Shown here: one piece after another, positions 53,305-61,577 of the stretch
How the letters are laid out: every line of letters starts with the position of its first letter
Position numbering within the stretch: position 1 is the stretch's first letter
From: Haloplasma contractile SSD-17B
Lineage (GTDB): Bacteria; Bacillota_I; Bacilli_A; Haloplasmatales; Haloplasmataceae
NCBI RefSeq assembly: GCF_000215935.2
Contig: NZ_AFNU02000005.1
Span: forward strand, 1-64,000
DNA length: 64,000 nucleotides
Direction: 5' to 3'
Made by a program: the position numbers and the translations under genes
The notes under the pieces: model-generated
Told to the model about the DNA's origin: nothing
Database searches by the model: none
Seen by the model: only the letters and a program-made list of their open reading frames with translations

Positions 53305-53446
53305 GTTATTCACCCCCTCTTAAACAATAATTAATTTTATTATACCATATAATGGAAGTGTTTTATAATAGTCTATAAACAACATCCCCCCCTTTTTTTC
53401 TTATATTATTAATAAGATCGGTTTTTGTGAATGATTGCACTACTGA

Positions 53447-53466
53447 GGGACGGTACTTGAACTATA
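53447..53466 (+). repeat. REP-like repeat, upstream inverted copy
   Basis: GGGACGGTACTTGAACTATA is the reverse complement of the repeat found five times downstream of the transposase gene (consensus TTCAAGTACTGTCCC). It lies 44 bases before the transposase start. Confidence 0.7.
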
Positions 53467-53509
53467 TATTTAACTATGGTATTATTTATTTGAAGGACAG
53501 GTGAGCGTT

Positions 53510-54214
53510 ATGGCTAGGCAACCAAGAATCAAGGATGACTTCGGTGTTTTTTACATCACACAATATAGCAGGGGTGAGCGTGATCTATTTGAATGTAATC
53601 AAGATCGCGAACGCTTCTTAGAGATTCTATATACTGTACAAACCAAATTTGACTTTAAGCTCTATGCGTATTGTATTGCTGCAAAAAATGAGTACCACTT
53701 AGTCCTAGATGTTAATGGTGGCGACTTATCTAAGATTATGAAAAGTATTAATATACGTTATGCCATGTATGCAAAATGTAGTGGTAAGTTATTTAAGGAT
53801 CGCTACAAAAGTCAACTACTTAACACGGAAGATGAGAGACAAGCAATTATTAATGACATACATGACCGGTTGAAAGAACGATCAGCATGGAACAGTTATT
53901 GCTCTTTAAATGGTTTGATTACAGATGAACAAATCGTACTTCCGGCCTTGTCACCAATTACAAACGATAATCAAGAGCTTGTACCTAGTGATGAATGTAT
54001 TGACTGTATCAATTTTTATGAAGAAGCAGAAGTTCACCTAAAAGAAATCGCTCAATCGCTCAATGTTCCCGTTTCAGAATTGATTAAAGATAAAACAAGA
54101 CGTAATCAGTTGATCTGTGAATTCAGAAAACAATCTACCCTCTCCCTTAAGGAGCTAGGTCAATTATTTGGAGGAATTTCAGAGTCTTCGGTCTGTAAAA
54201 TTATTAATCAATGA
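53510..54214 (+). CDS. REP-associated tyrosine transposase-like protein (RAYT / TnpA_REP)
   Basis: The 234-residue protein has a Y1 (IS200-like) domain: MARQPRIKDDFGVFYITQYS, then YCIAAKNEYHLVLDVNGGDL and GKLFKDRYKSQ. These follow the RAYT pattern (R.R.......YHVT.R.N.R...F, MPNHVHLLL, G..FQGRYKS). The HUH pair is degenerate: E61 replaces the first His and H63 is kept. The likely catalytic Tyr is Y84 or Y87 in INIRYAMYAKC. The C-terminal part (LSLKELGQLFGGISESSVCK) is a DnaA/helix-turn-helix-like domain. Short repeats flank the gene. The ATG at 53510 has AGGTGAG upstream. Confidence 0.85.
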   Translation: MARQPRIKDDFGVFYITQYSRGERDLFECNQDRERFLEILYTVQTKFDFKLYAYCIAAKNEYHLVLDVNGGDLSKIMKSINIRYAMYAKCSGKLFKDRYKSQLLNTEDERQAIINDIHDRLKERSAWNSYCSLNGLITDEQIVLPALSPITNDNQELVPSDECIDCINFYEEAEVHLKEIAQSLNVPVSELIKDKTRRNQLICEFRKQSTLSLKELGQLFGGISESSVCKIINQ

Positions 54215-54241
54215 TATACGTCATTGATTTTATATTATTTT

Positions 54242-54261
54242 ATAATTCAAGTAACGTCCCC
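54242..54261 (+). repeat. REP-like repeat, copy 1
   Basis: ATAATTCAAGTAACGTCCCC lies 30 bases after the transposase gene. It is in direct orientation with copies 2-5. Confidence 0.7.
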
Positions 54262-54309
54262 TGAGTCTTTACATATACTATATTATAACCAATGACATTA
54301 ATCTCCTTT

Positions 54310-54329
54310 ATAATTCAAGTACTGTCCCC
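54310..54329 (+). repeat. REP-like repeat, copy 2
   Basis: ATAATTCAAGTACTGTCCCC is the closest copy to the consensus. Confidence 0.7.
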
Positions 54330-54421
54330 ACCTTAAATAAAAACTCTTTTAAACTGTTGATAAGTGATTACGATATACTATTTATTAGATTCTTCTAATA
54401 ACAATCGCTTTTCTTACATTT

Positions 54422-54441
54422 CATAATTCAGGTGCTGTCCA
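54422..54441 (+). repeat. REP-like repeat, copy 3 (divergent)
   Basis: CATAATTCAGGTGCTGTCCA matches with changes at three positions. Confidence 0.6.
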
Positions 54442-54532
54442 AAACGCTATTAATCGTATAAGTAGTAATGATCAAGTTACATTACAAGAGCCAGTCACAT
54501 TGCATCAAAAATCTCCCTTTCACTATTTAAAT

Positions 54533-54552
54533 ATAAATTCAAGTACTGTCCC
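54533..54552 (+). repeat. REP-like repeat, copy 4
   Basis: ATAAATTCAAGTACTGTCCC matches the consensus core exactly. Confidence 0.7.
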
Positions 54553-54781
54553 TAAGTTGCCCGTTTTGTATTAAATGACTATACTGTGCTCTGCTTTTCT
54601 AAATAGGATCTACCAATCTATAATATCTCCTTTCTAAACTAATAACCTTAACAATTAATACCCATTCTAGTAACTGATATTAGTAATGTACTCCCTTAAC
54701 TATATATCCTTTTTTATACTAAGTCACAACTACTGAATCTTCTCCCTATTAATTAAATGATATCCATAATCCCTATACCCT

Positions 54782-54801
54782 ATTATTCAAGTACAGTCCC
54801 C
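54782..54801 (+). repeat. REP-like repeat, copy 5
   Basis: ATTATTCAAGTACAGTCCCC matches with one core change. It is next to the TrxR gene leader. Confidence 0.65.
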
Positions 54802-54860
54802 TTCCCATATTTGAAATAAATCATTATCACAAACTAAAAACTAGTCAGGAGGCATCCCCT

Positions 54861-55844
54861 ATGGATCTTAATATTAACCTCAACATGAGCAATTCAGCTA
54901 ACCAAAGCATGGCACCAAAACTATCAACAGACATTCTTTATGATGTAATAATTATTGGAGGAGGCCCAGCAGGTTTAAATGCTGCACTATATGCAAAGCG
55001 TAAAGGATTATCAACAGGAATCCTCACAAAAGCACTTGGTGGTCAAGTGATTAATACCTCCCTTGTTGAAAACTACTTAGGACGCACCTCTTTAAGTGGA
55101 GAATCATTAGTGGATTCTTTTATCGATCATATCAATGAACTAGAAATTCCCATCTTAGACGGTGTAATTGTAAAGGATATTCAAACAAGTAATCACATAT
55201 ATCGTATCATCTTAACTAATGGTGAAATTTATCAATCAAAGACTGTAATTATAAGTACCGGTTCTAAGAACAAAAAGTTACATATTCCAGGTGAAAATGA
55301 GTTTTTTGGTAAAGGAGTTGCCTACTGTGCAATCTGTGATGCTCCCTTCTATAAAGGAAAAGATGTAATTGTAGCAGGTGGAGGTAACTCTGCAGTAGAA
55401 GCTGCTTTAGATTTGGCAAAAATAGCAAAGTCAGTTACAATTGTTCACCGTAGTGAATTTAGAGCAGATCAAATTCTAATTGATAAATTAGATTTACATA
55501 AAAACATTACCACTCATCTACAAACACAGATATTAGAAATAGTAGGTGAACGTACTGTAGGCGGAATACGTGCACTGGATAAAAGTACGAAGAAACAACG
55601 TTTAATTAAAACCGATGGTATATTTATTGAGATAGGTTATAAGCCAAACACAACTCCATTTAAGGATTTGGTAAAGCTTAACGAGCGCGAAGAAATTATT
55701 GTTGGTGAAATGAATCAAACTAGTATACCTGGCATCTTTGCTGCAGGTGACGCAACAGCAACCCCCTATAAACAAATTGTGATCGCAGCATCAGAGGGTG
55801 CTAAGGCTGCACTTGCAGTTAATGATTATATTAATAAAGCTTAA
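54861..55844 (+). CDS. Thioredoxin reductase-like flavoprotein
   Basis: This FAD and NAD(P)H disulfide reductase of 327 residues has FAD motif GGGPAG (33-38), redox pair C156/C159 in YCAICDAPF, cofactor motif GGGNSA (173-178), and GIFAAGDATATPYKQIVIAA near the end. An N-terminal extension of about 24 residues rich in Asn and Met is unusual. The next gene encodes a two-thioredoxin-fold protein. The pair corresponds to the two halves of AhpF, so it probably feeds electrons to that protein and on to a peroxidase. An AGGAGG site precedes the ATG. Confidence 0.92.
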   Translation: MDLNINLNMSNSANQSMAPKLSTDILYDVIIIGGGPAGLNAALYAKRKGLSTGILTKALGGQVINTSLVENYLGRTSLSGESLVDSFIDHINELEIPILDGVIVKDIQTSNHIYRIILTNGEIYQSKTVIISTGSKNKKLHIPGENEFFGKGVAYCAICDAPFYKGKDVIVAGGGNSAVEAALDLAKIAKSVTIVHRSEFRADQILIDKLDLHKNITTHLQTQILEIVGERTVGGIRALDKSTKKQRLIKTDGIFIEIGYKPNTTPFKDLVKLNEREEIIVGEMNQTSIPGIFAAGDATATPYKQIVIAASEGAKAALAVNDYINKA

Positions 55845-55881
55845 CACTTAAATTCAAATAAAAAATACAGGAGGAATAAAA

Positions 55882-56523
55882 ATGAAAATGATTAACGATG
55901 ATGTAAAAAAACAATTAACAAATGTATTAGAGCAAATGGTAAACGATGTAACAATTGCCTTATTTACACAAGAAGGAGACTGCTATAGTTGTGAAGAAAC
56001 TAACAGTTTCATGCAGGAAATGGAAGAATTAAGTGGTAAAATCCATTTCAAGACCTATGACCTTAATAAAGACTCAGACCTTGCTAAACAGTACAATGTT
56101 AAAATGGTTCCAAGTATTGTTTTACTTAACCACAACGAAGAATACGAAGGAATTAAATTTAACGGAATCCCTGCTGGTCATGAAATAAACTCATTTATTC
56201 CAGCTTTACTTGAAGTATCAGGAAAAACAAGTGCTGTTCCTGAGCAATTAACGAGACAAATACAAGCAATTGACAAACCAGTAAATATCAAAGTATTTGT
56301 TACCTTAAGTTGTCCACATTGTGCAGGCGCTGTTCAAAAAGCGCATAAATTAGCATTAATGAATAAACACATTGATGGAGAGATGATTGAAGCACAAACA
56401 TTTAATGAATTATCAAATCAATTTAACGTGTCAGGTGTCCCAAAAATCGTCATCAATGATGAATTTGAATTAGTAGGTAATCAACCTATTGAAGCCTTCC
56501 TAGATGAGATCAATAATATCTAA
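55882..56523 (+). CDS. Protein disulfide oxidoreductase / AhpF N-terminal domain-like protein
   Basis: The 213-residue protein has two thioredoxin folds. The first has C34 and C37 in GDCYSCEE, with cis-Pro in KMVPSIV. The second has C144 and C147 in LSCPHCAGA, with cis-Pro in SGVPKIV. In the AhpF N-terminal domain only the second fold keeps a CxxC, while PDO proteins have both, so this is PDO-like. It likely receives electrons from the reductase encoded just upstream. AhpC is not in the window. An AGGAGG site precedes the ATG. Confidence 0.88.
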   Translation: MKMINDDVKKQLTNVLEQMVNDVTIALFTQEGDCYSCEETNSFMQEMEELSGKIHFKTYDLNKDSDLAKQYNVKMVPSIVLLNHNEEYEGIKFNGIPAGHEINSFIPALLEVSGKTSAVPEQLTRQIQAIDKPVNIKVFVTLSCPHCAGAVQKAHKLALMNKHIDGEMIEAQTFNELSNQFNVSGVPKIVINDEFELVGNQPIEAFLDEINNI

Positions 56524-56525
56524 CC

Positions 56526-56571
56526 ATATAAAAAGATGGACTTAACTGAGCTTAAGGCCATCTTTTTATAT
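56526..56571. terminator. Bidirectional terminator
   Basis: ATATAAAAAGATGG pairs with CCATCTTTTTATAT, extended inward by CTTAA and TTAAG. It is shared by the PDO gene and the convergent signal peptidase gene. Confidence 0.9.
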
Positions 56572-56595
56572 GACTGGCAAATCTTTTCAATTATT

Positions 56596-57201
56596 TTATG
56601 TCATACTTATAAAGCGTTCAACTAAACGTTTTGCCTTTTTTCCAATTGATGAATTCGAATCGTCTTTAAACTCCAAAACCTTTATTAGTTTCTTCCCAAT
56701 AATCTGGTCTTTATTTATTAATCCATAAATACGACTGTCAGAACTTTTATGTCTATTGTCGCCCATGACTAAATAATAACCTTCTGGTATAACATCTCCC
56801 TCTAGATTTGAACGTTCCATTATAAAATCGAATGTGAAATCCCAGTCAAGATCATCGTTAATATATGCCGGTTTTTCTTTGTATACAATATAGTTTTCCA
56901 CATATGGTTCATGATTAATATAGACGATTCCGTCTTTCATCTCAACACGCTCACCAGGAAGGCCTATAATTCGTTTGTATATTGTTTTTTCATTACGATC
57001 ACGTAAAATATTAAGCATGACAAAGTCTCCGCGTCTTAAGTTAGATGGATAGGCAGACACAATAAAGGTATGATACTCATTTGTTGGATAATTTGAATTT
57101 CCACATAAATAAGCAGGTGTCAATAGATGTTTCGGTAAAATAAGACTATTAACCATTAAATAAATAATAATTAGTACACTATAATTCAGCAAACGTTTCA
57201 T
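56596..57201 (-). CDS. lepB: Signal peptidase I
   Basis: This membrane-bound serine protease removes signal peptides from exported proteins. One N-terminal membrane segment (residues 5-23) is followed by the catalytic domain. The likely Ser nucleophile is S36 in CGNSNYPT, where the usual Met after Ser is Asn. The general-base K76 is in YKRIIGLPGE, and the conserved MGDNRHKSSDSRIYG is at 147-160. A short C-terminal charged tail follows. I use the ATG at 57199-57201, with GGGGGAGAGGG upstream. The length of 201 residues is normal for Gram-positive SipS types. Confidence 0.9.
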   Translation of the reverse strand: MKRLLNYSVLIIIYLMVNSLILPKHLLTPAYLCGNSNYPTNEYHTFIVSAYPSNLRRGDFVMLNILRDRNEKTIYKRIIGLPGERVEMKDGIVYINHEPYVENYIVYKEKPAYINDDLDWDFTFDFIMERSNLEGDVIPEGYYLVMGDNRHKSSDSRIYGLINKDQIIGKKLIKVLEFKDDSNSSIGKKAKRLVERFISMT

Positions 57202-57256
57202 ATAAACAACCCTCTCCCCCGTATAACTCCCCAATCGTTATCAACTCAATTATATG

Positions 57257-57287
57257 AAAAAAAGCGCTTTCTTTCGAGCGCTTTTCC
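57257..57287 (-). terminator. Terminator of the SDR gene
   Basis: AAAAGCGCT pairs with AGCGCTTTT and is followed by T residues on the minus strand. Confidence 0.85.
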
Positions 57288-57356
57288 ATATTTTTACAAT
57301 TATTGGGTGTTAATTAAATTTAGAGTATTGTGTCGTTTATCTATTTATTATTTATA

Positions 57357-58118
57357 TTACTTTTCCATAATCTCTTTAACACTTGTTAATGTACCGTTTT
57401 CAAGATCAGTTGTATGGATCAGTTTTAACACTTGCTTCGCAACGAACTCTGGTGATTTTAATTGTCCTTCTTCCTTAAATTTAATAAATCGTTCAACTTG
57501 TTCAAAATCTTCATTATTTGAACTTCTAATTTCTTTTTGCATAGTTGTATCAACGATTCCAGGACCAAACGAATACACCTTTACAGGATTCTCTTTGTTT
57601 CCTTGCTCAAGACCAACACATTTAGTAAACATATCTAATGCAGCTTTAGACGTACAATACGTTCCCCATCCAAAGAATGGCCTCTTTCCTGCTCCAGAAG
57701 AAATGTTGATTACAAGTTTCTCACCGTTAAAATTCTCTGTTTGTTTCATAAATGCATTCGTTAATGCCATTGGTGCGATTGTATTCAATGTGATATTAGC
57801 AGTCATATCCTTACTTTCACACTTACCAATCGGCTTAATTGGACCCACCATACCAGCATTATTGACTAAGTAAACAGCATCTGACTCCTGTAAGGTGATC
57901 CCCTCAAAAATGTCTTCTATTAACTGATCAATCCTCTCTACATTCAAAAGATCATATTCGATGTACTCAAGGCTTGCTCCTTTATTTTTGGCATTTGTAA
58001 TTAACGTTTCATTCTTACTTCTTGAAATGCAGAATAATGAATTGTTTTCATCGATTAATTCATTCGCTAATGCTTCTCCTAAACCTCTAGATGTTCCTGT
58101 AATAATATAATAGTTCAT
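57357..58118 (-). CDS. Short-chain dehydrogenase (YueD/sepiapterin reductase-like)
   Basis: The 253-residue Rossmann enzyme has cofactor motif TGTSRGLGEAL (8-18), NNAG near 90, catalytic Ser in VINISSGAGKR, Tyr and Lys in YCTSKAALD, and the PGIVDT loop. The sequence groups with the sepiapterin reductase/benzil reductase YueD type of NADPH-dependent carbonyl reductases. It lies downstream of luxE-luxC on the same strand, about 110 bases after luxC. A GAGAGGTGA site precedes the ATG. A link to fatty aldehyde handling is possible but unproven. Confidence 0.9.
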   Translation of the reverse strand: MNYYIITGTSRGLGEALANELIDENNSLFCISRSKNETLITNAKNKGASLEYIEYDLLNVERIDQLIEDIFEGITLQESDAVYLVNNAGMVGPIKPIGKCESKDMTANITLNTIAPMALTNAFMKQTENFNGEKLVINISSGAGKRPFFGWGTYCTSKAALDMFTKCVGLEQGNKENPVKVYSFGPGIVDTTMQKEIRSSNNEDFEQVERFIKFKEEGQLKSPEFVAKQVLKLIHTTDLENGTLTSVKEIMEK

Positions 58119-58143
58119 ACCTTGTCACCTCTCTATTATTTAC

Positions 58144-58159
58144 CCTTCTATATAGAAGG
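58144..58159. promoter_or_regulatory. Perfect palindrome between luxC and the SDR gene
   Basis: CCTTCTATATAGAAGG is a perfect 16-base palindrome, with a T run only in the plus direction. It may be an operator for the SDR gene or a weak hairpin. Confidence 0.35.
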
Positions 58160-58227
58160 ATTTTTTAGTATTATATCATGTTTTCAAGCTTTTCTCATGA
58201 TTTACCATTCTAACTACTTAAACTATA

Positions 58228-59511
58228 TTACTTGATCTTTCTATTCACAATTCTTACATAACGTCGTAATGCATAAATCCCATCATGAGGCTCTCCACTA
58301 TAATTCAAAGACATTTCGCCACAAGGCATAATCCTATTCACACCAGCAGCATAAAAGATTGTGGATAACTCATCTAAATCAGCACACTCACAACTTAACC
58401 CGACAGTTTGTAGATGACCTTTATTCCTTCGTAACAGATTAAATAGTTGATCACGCTCTATAGGCATTACCCAGATATTTCGAAACAAAGGCGATGGGAT
58501 CAATTTAGGTTCATAATCAACCATCACGCTATATTGACTTATGTTGTTTGAAATTAATTTTTTCTCATTTAATAGCTCTTCCATCTTAATAAGTTCATGC
58601 GTCCAAGTAATCTGTGATTGTACGTCCATTGTTCGATCGGAAGAAGGATACTGTTCAGTAAGTTCATCAATACAATCAGATAGTGTACTGGCAAATTGAA
58701 TCAGATCCTCTTTACAATCCGTTTCAAAAAACACACACTGCGGTGAACTACAATAGAGTTGGTCGGTTGTCACAATATCTTTAGCTAAACCTACTAAGTC
58801 ATTTATCTTTGTGTCTGTGAAGTAGGAAAAACTCATTCTGTGTCCCCACTCTATTATGGATATAGTAGGTGGTGTCATTTGCCTTATGGCTGTCACTGCT
58901 TCATCTGAGCCCCATACTGCAATCGCATCAACACATTCAATGAGTTGCTTAATTACCGTTTCATTCTTAGAAGAGACATCTAACACATAGATATAAGGTT
59001 TCAGCCTAGGTTCGATTTCTACCAACTTCAATAGAATCTCAAGCGATATACCACCTTCATACTCAGGCAACTTTAGAAGATTTATATTCCCCGTTAGTAA
59101 CCCTTCAAGCACACTGAATGCTGACAATCCAAGTGCATTCCCTGCACCAATATGCATGATGACTCCGAGTGGCGCCATTTTTTCTTCTATATGACCTGTG
59201 ACTGTGTTCCAATTAAATGGTTCCTCTCCTAGTTCTCTACTCATCTTTATATACAGTTCTTCCCTGGTTAAACTACTAATGAATACATCTATGTAATCTT
59301 TTATTGCCCATTTAGGGAGACCTATATCAGTCAGTTTATTTATTAATTCATCACGGTCGATCACCATAACAAGATTAGCAATTGCGTTTATCACAATCTC
59401 CTGATCAAGTTTCTCTTGTCTCAAATCTATCGCTAGATTCATTTTAAATTCATCTATTCGACTAATAAAAGCTTCTTTCGTGATTGGTTCTCCTCTAAAG
59501 ATACTATTCAT
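58228..59511 (-). CDS. luxC: LuxC-type acyl-CoA/acyl-protein reductase
   Basis: LuxC reduces an activated fatty acyl group to aldehyde with NADPH. The protein of about 427 residues has the aldehyde-dehydrogenase-like layout of PF05893: PLGVIMHIGAGNALGLSAFS (117-136) and the catalytic C257 (numbering from the GTG start) in DQLYCSSPQCVFFE. The end is ALRRYVRIVNRKI. I use the ATG at 59509-59511, with AAGGA at good distance; a GTG 9 bases earlier is also possible. It overlaps luxE. No luxAB luciferase genes are present. Confidence 0.88.
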   Translation of the reverse strand: MNSIFRGEPITKEAFISRIDEFKMNLAIDLRQEKLDQEIVINAIANLVMVIDRDELINKLTDIGLPKWAIKDYIDVFISSLTREELYIKMSRELGEEPFNWNTVTGHIEEKMAPLGVIMHIGAGNALGLSAFSVLEGLLTGNINLLKLPEYEGGISLEILLKLVEIEPRLKPYIYVLDVSSKNETVIKQLIECVDAIAVWGSDEAVTAIRQMTPPTISIIEWGHRMSFSYFTDTKINDLVGLAKDIVTTDQLYCSSPQCVFFETDCKEDLIQFASTLSDCIDELTEQYPSSDRTMDVQSQITWTHELIKMEELLNEKKLISNNISQYSVMVDYEPKLIPSPLFRNIWVMPIERDQLFNLLRRNKGHLQTVGLSCECADLDELSTIFYAAGVNRIMPCGEMSLNYSGEPHDGIYALRRYVRIVNRKIK

Positions 59512-60640
59512 GTTGACCACCGTCCTTATTTAGATACTCAGCAGCTGTTATTGCACAGCTCCTTACTTTAGCAGTACCTGCTCTTCCAAGCACTTCAAAA
59601 TACGGTGTCGTAATGCCACACCCACAGTCTTTCCCATCTCTTAATACGCCTATATCTCCCATAATAATTGATGAGATGGGTTGTGACGATACTAATGGAC
59701 TTACGAAACTCAGGAATCCTGGTTGATTAAACCCTAACGGTTTAAGAGTCTTTGCATCTCTTATAATGACCCTGCTCCAGATTGGAACATGCATATGGTG
59801 ATTTCTACACTCAGGGTACGCGACACTATGCTCAACTGCACTATAGAAGTCACGGCAGTTTTCGGTAGGAATCCCGAGATAATCTTGAATCATCCCGTAG
59901 TACTCTTCTTTATCAATCTTTAGATCATCATGTTTCTTCCATCCACCCCCAGTTAGTACAATTGATTTTTTATTCAATTTTAATGGTTTCATACCAGATT
60001 CCTTCATTGTTTTTACAATCATATATAAGTAGGCAGGATAGCCCATGATTCTAACCGGCAAGCGCTGTTTATTAAACCGTTTTAAGGCATTCATGATGCC
60101 AAAATAATCGATTTCATAGCGATCTCCTATTAATCTTAGTGCGTATGCTTTTTCCTTAGCCGGTGCAAAGCGTGTCATCGCCTCAGCAAGCTGTACATTT
60201 CCCATATTCGTTCCCTTTTTGGGCTCGTACCCCAAAACTAAATAGTTAGTGGGAATAATAGAAAAGAACTTGTGATACCGCATCATTTTAATGACCATTT
60301 TGGTAGCTAACTTAATCGTATTTTGATCGATGAAGATTTGACTTTTTTGCCCCCTTGTTCCTGAAGACGTTGCATGTACGGCTACCTCTTCTTTATCAAC
60401 GCTTAGAATTTCATGATACTTAAAAAAATTTGCTGGTATTTGCGGTATATGACAACAATCAGAAATCGATTTTATATCGTCAACATTAAAATTATGATGA
60501 TCAAGTAGTGTTCTATAGAATTCACAGTTATTCCTGTGATGAAGGATTGACTCCTTCATCGCTTTAATAAATAAGTCTTTACTTCCTTCTTGATCATAAA
60601 TTTTTTTATACTTAAATAACTTCTTACTCCACTCATTCAC
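59504..60640 (-). CDS. luxE: LuxE-type acyl-protein synthetase
   Basis: The LuxE family (PF04443) activates fatty acids as acyl-AMP and transfers them to itself and then to LuxC. The 378-residue protein has the adenylation-like loop VHATSSGTRGQKSQIFID near residues 88-105, then VLTGGGWKKHDD and YSAVEHSVAYPEC. CGCGITTPYFEVLGRAGT, close to the end, resembles the family's Cys-rich ending. A GTG start follows GAGGGATAG. It sits between a cupin gene (29-base gap) and luxC (overlap), so the three form an operon. Confidence 0.88.
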   Translation of the reverse strand: MNEWSKKLFKYKKIYDQEGSKDLFIKAMKESILHHRNNCEFYRTLLDHHNFNVDDIKSISDCCHIPQIPANFFKYHEILSVDKEEVAVHATSSGTRGQKSQIFIDQNTIKLATKMVIKMMRYHKFFSIIPTNYLVLGYEPKKGTNMGNVQLAEAMTRFAPAKEKAYALRLIGDRYEIDYFGIMNALKRFNKQRLPVRIMGYPAYLYMIVKTMKESGMKPLKLNKKSIVLTGGGWKKHDDLKIDKEEYYGMIQDYLGIPTENCRDFYSAVEHSVAYPECRNHHMHVPIWSRVIIRDAKTLKPLGFNQPGFLSFVSPLVSSQPISSIIMGDIGVLRDGKDCGCGITTPYFEVLGRAGTAKVRSCAITAAEYLNKDGGQHE

Positions 60641-60669
60641 ACCTATCCCTCACTTCTTCCGCTAAACAA

Positions 60670-61035
60670 CTAATTTAATTGTTCTTCAATGGATTTCGTA
60701 TGTGACGATACCTTATTCCCCGTATGTTTCGTTTCCTTCTTCTCAATTAACATGACAAAGCATTCTTCCTTGGCTACTGGTTTATGCTTAATTCCCTTCT
60801 TTACAACATAAAAGTCTCCCTCACTGAGTGTAATAACTTCGTCCTCTAAATGTAAATCAAAGCTACCTTTTATAACAAAGAACATTTCGTCTTCCTGTCC
60901 ATGATCATGCCACATAAGTTCACCTTTAAATTTAGCGAGTTTTACATACTCATCATTCACATCAGCCACTACTTTTGGTGACCAGTATTCGGTAATTGCA
61001 TTAAACTGATCAAATATGTTGCCTGTAACAAGCAT
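60670..61035 (-). CDS. Cupin-domain protein
   Basis: The 121-residue single-domain cupin has motif 1 GELMWHDHGQEDEMFFVIKG (His, His, Glu ligands) and motif 2 GDFYVVKKGIKHKP (His ligand). Such small cupins bind a metal and act as isomerases, dioxygenases or sensors; the reaction here is unknown. It is the gene before luxE in the operon, so it may act on the same pathway. A GGAGG site precedes the ATG. It has a charged Lys/Glu-rich tail of 25 residues. Confidence 0.85.
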   Translation of the reverse strand: MLVTGNIFDQFNAITEYWSPKVVADVNDEYVKLAKFKGELMWHDHGQEDEMFFVIKGSFDLHLEDEVITLSEGDFYVVKKGIKHKPVAKEECFVMLIEKKETKHTGNKVSSHTKSIEEQLN

Positions 61036-61077
61036 TAATTTTCCTCCAATATTAGTTTCATGGTTTATTTATATACT

Positions 61078-61560
61078 TTATCCGTTGTTTATAGGTGTAA
61101 TTTTATACACACTTATATAATAATCGTGTTCCGGGTAGTCTCCTATATACAAAAGACCACAATTCATATAAAAATTACGCAACTTATTATTACCATAATA
61201 GCAATCTAAATAAATCGTATTACTTAGTGCAATTTTTTTTACATAGTTAATGACAACCTTCCCAATGCTTTTTCCTTGTAAATTAGGAAGCAAAGCAATT
61301 CGATAAAGGTAGTTACCATTAGGATCCTTAATTGGATACTTTTTTTCTACCTTCTTTATAGAAAATGTACCAATTACACATTGATTTTGTTCTAAAACAT
61401 ACACGTTCTCCTCTAGAATGTCTGCTTTTATTATACTCGCTACCCACGGATATTCCCACTGATTAATTCCCTTGTTGATTAGGTGTGTTGTTGCTTTATT
61501 TAACACCTTAAGAACTACCTCTATATCCCGTTCCGTTGCTAAACGTACTTGTACCGCCAT
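61078..61560 (-). CDS. GNAT-family N-acetyltransferase
   Basis: The 160-residue protein has YRIALLPNLQGKSIGKVVIN as acetyl-CoA motif A and LDCYYGNNKLRNFYMNCGLL as motif B. The N-terminal ATTHLINKGINQWEYPW is a common feature of the small GNATs annotated near PhnO/YitH types. It lies between the TPR gene (17-base gap) and the cupin gene (42-base gap) on the same strand, so it is part of the longer operon. The substrate is unknown. An AAAGGGGG site precedes the ATG. Confidence 0.88.
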   Translation of the reverse strand: MAVQVRLATERDIEVVLKVLNKATTHLINKGINQWEYPWVASIIKADILEENVYVLEQNQCVIGTFSIKKVEKKYPIKDPNGNYLYRIALLPNLQGKSIGKVVINYVKKIALSNTIYLDCYYGNNKLRNFYMNCGLLYIGDYPEHDYYISVYKITPINNG

Positions 61561-61577
61561 AGATACCCCCTTTACAA

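Larger units (their letters stand above)
54215..54860. other. Non-coding region carrying the downstream repeats
   Basis: It has no ORF. It contains five direct copies of the REP-like repeat at irregular spacing (68, 112, 111 and 248 bases) and ends with the ribosome binding site of the TrxR gene. Confidence 0.6.

Noticed and set aside
54242-54801. CRISPR array
   Set aside because: The repeats are short, irregularly spaced (68-248 bases), partly diverged and have no cas genes nearby.
57307-57873. Plus-strand 188-codon frame opposite the SDR gene
   Set aside because: It is antisense to a well-supported SDR gene and crosses no good start signal.
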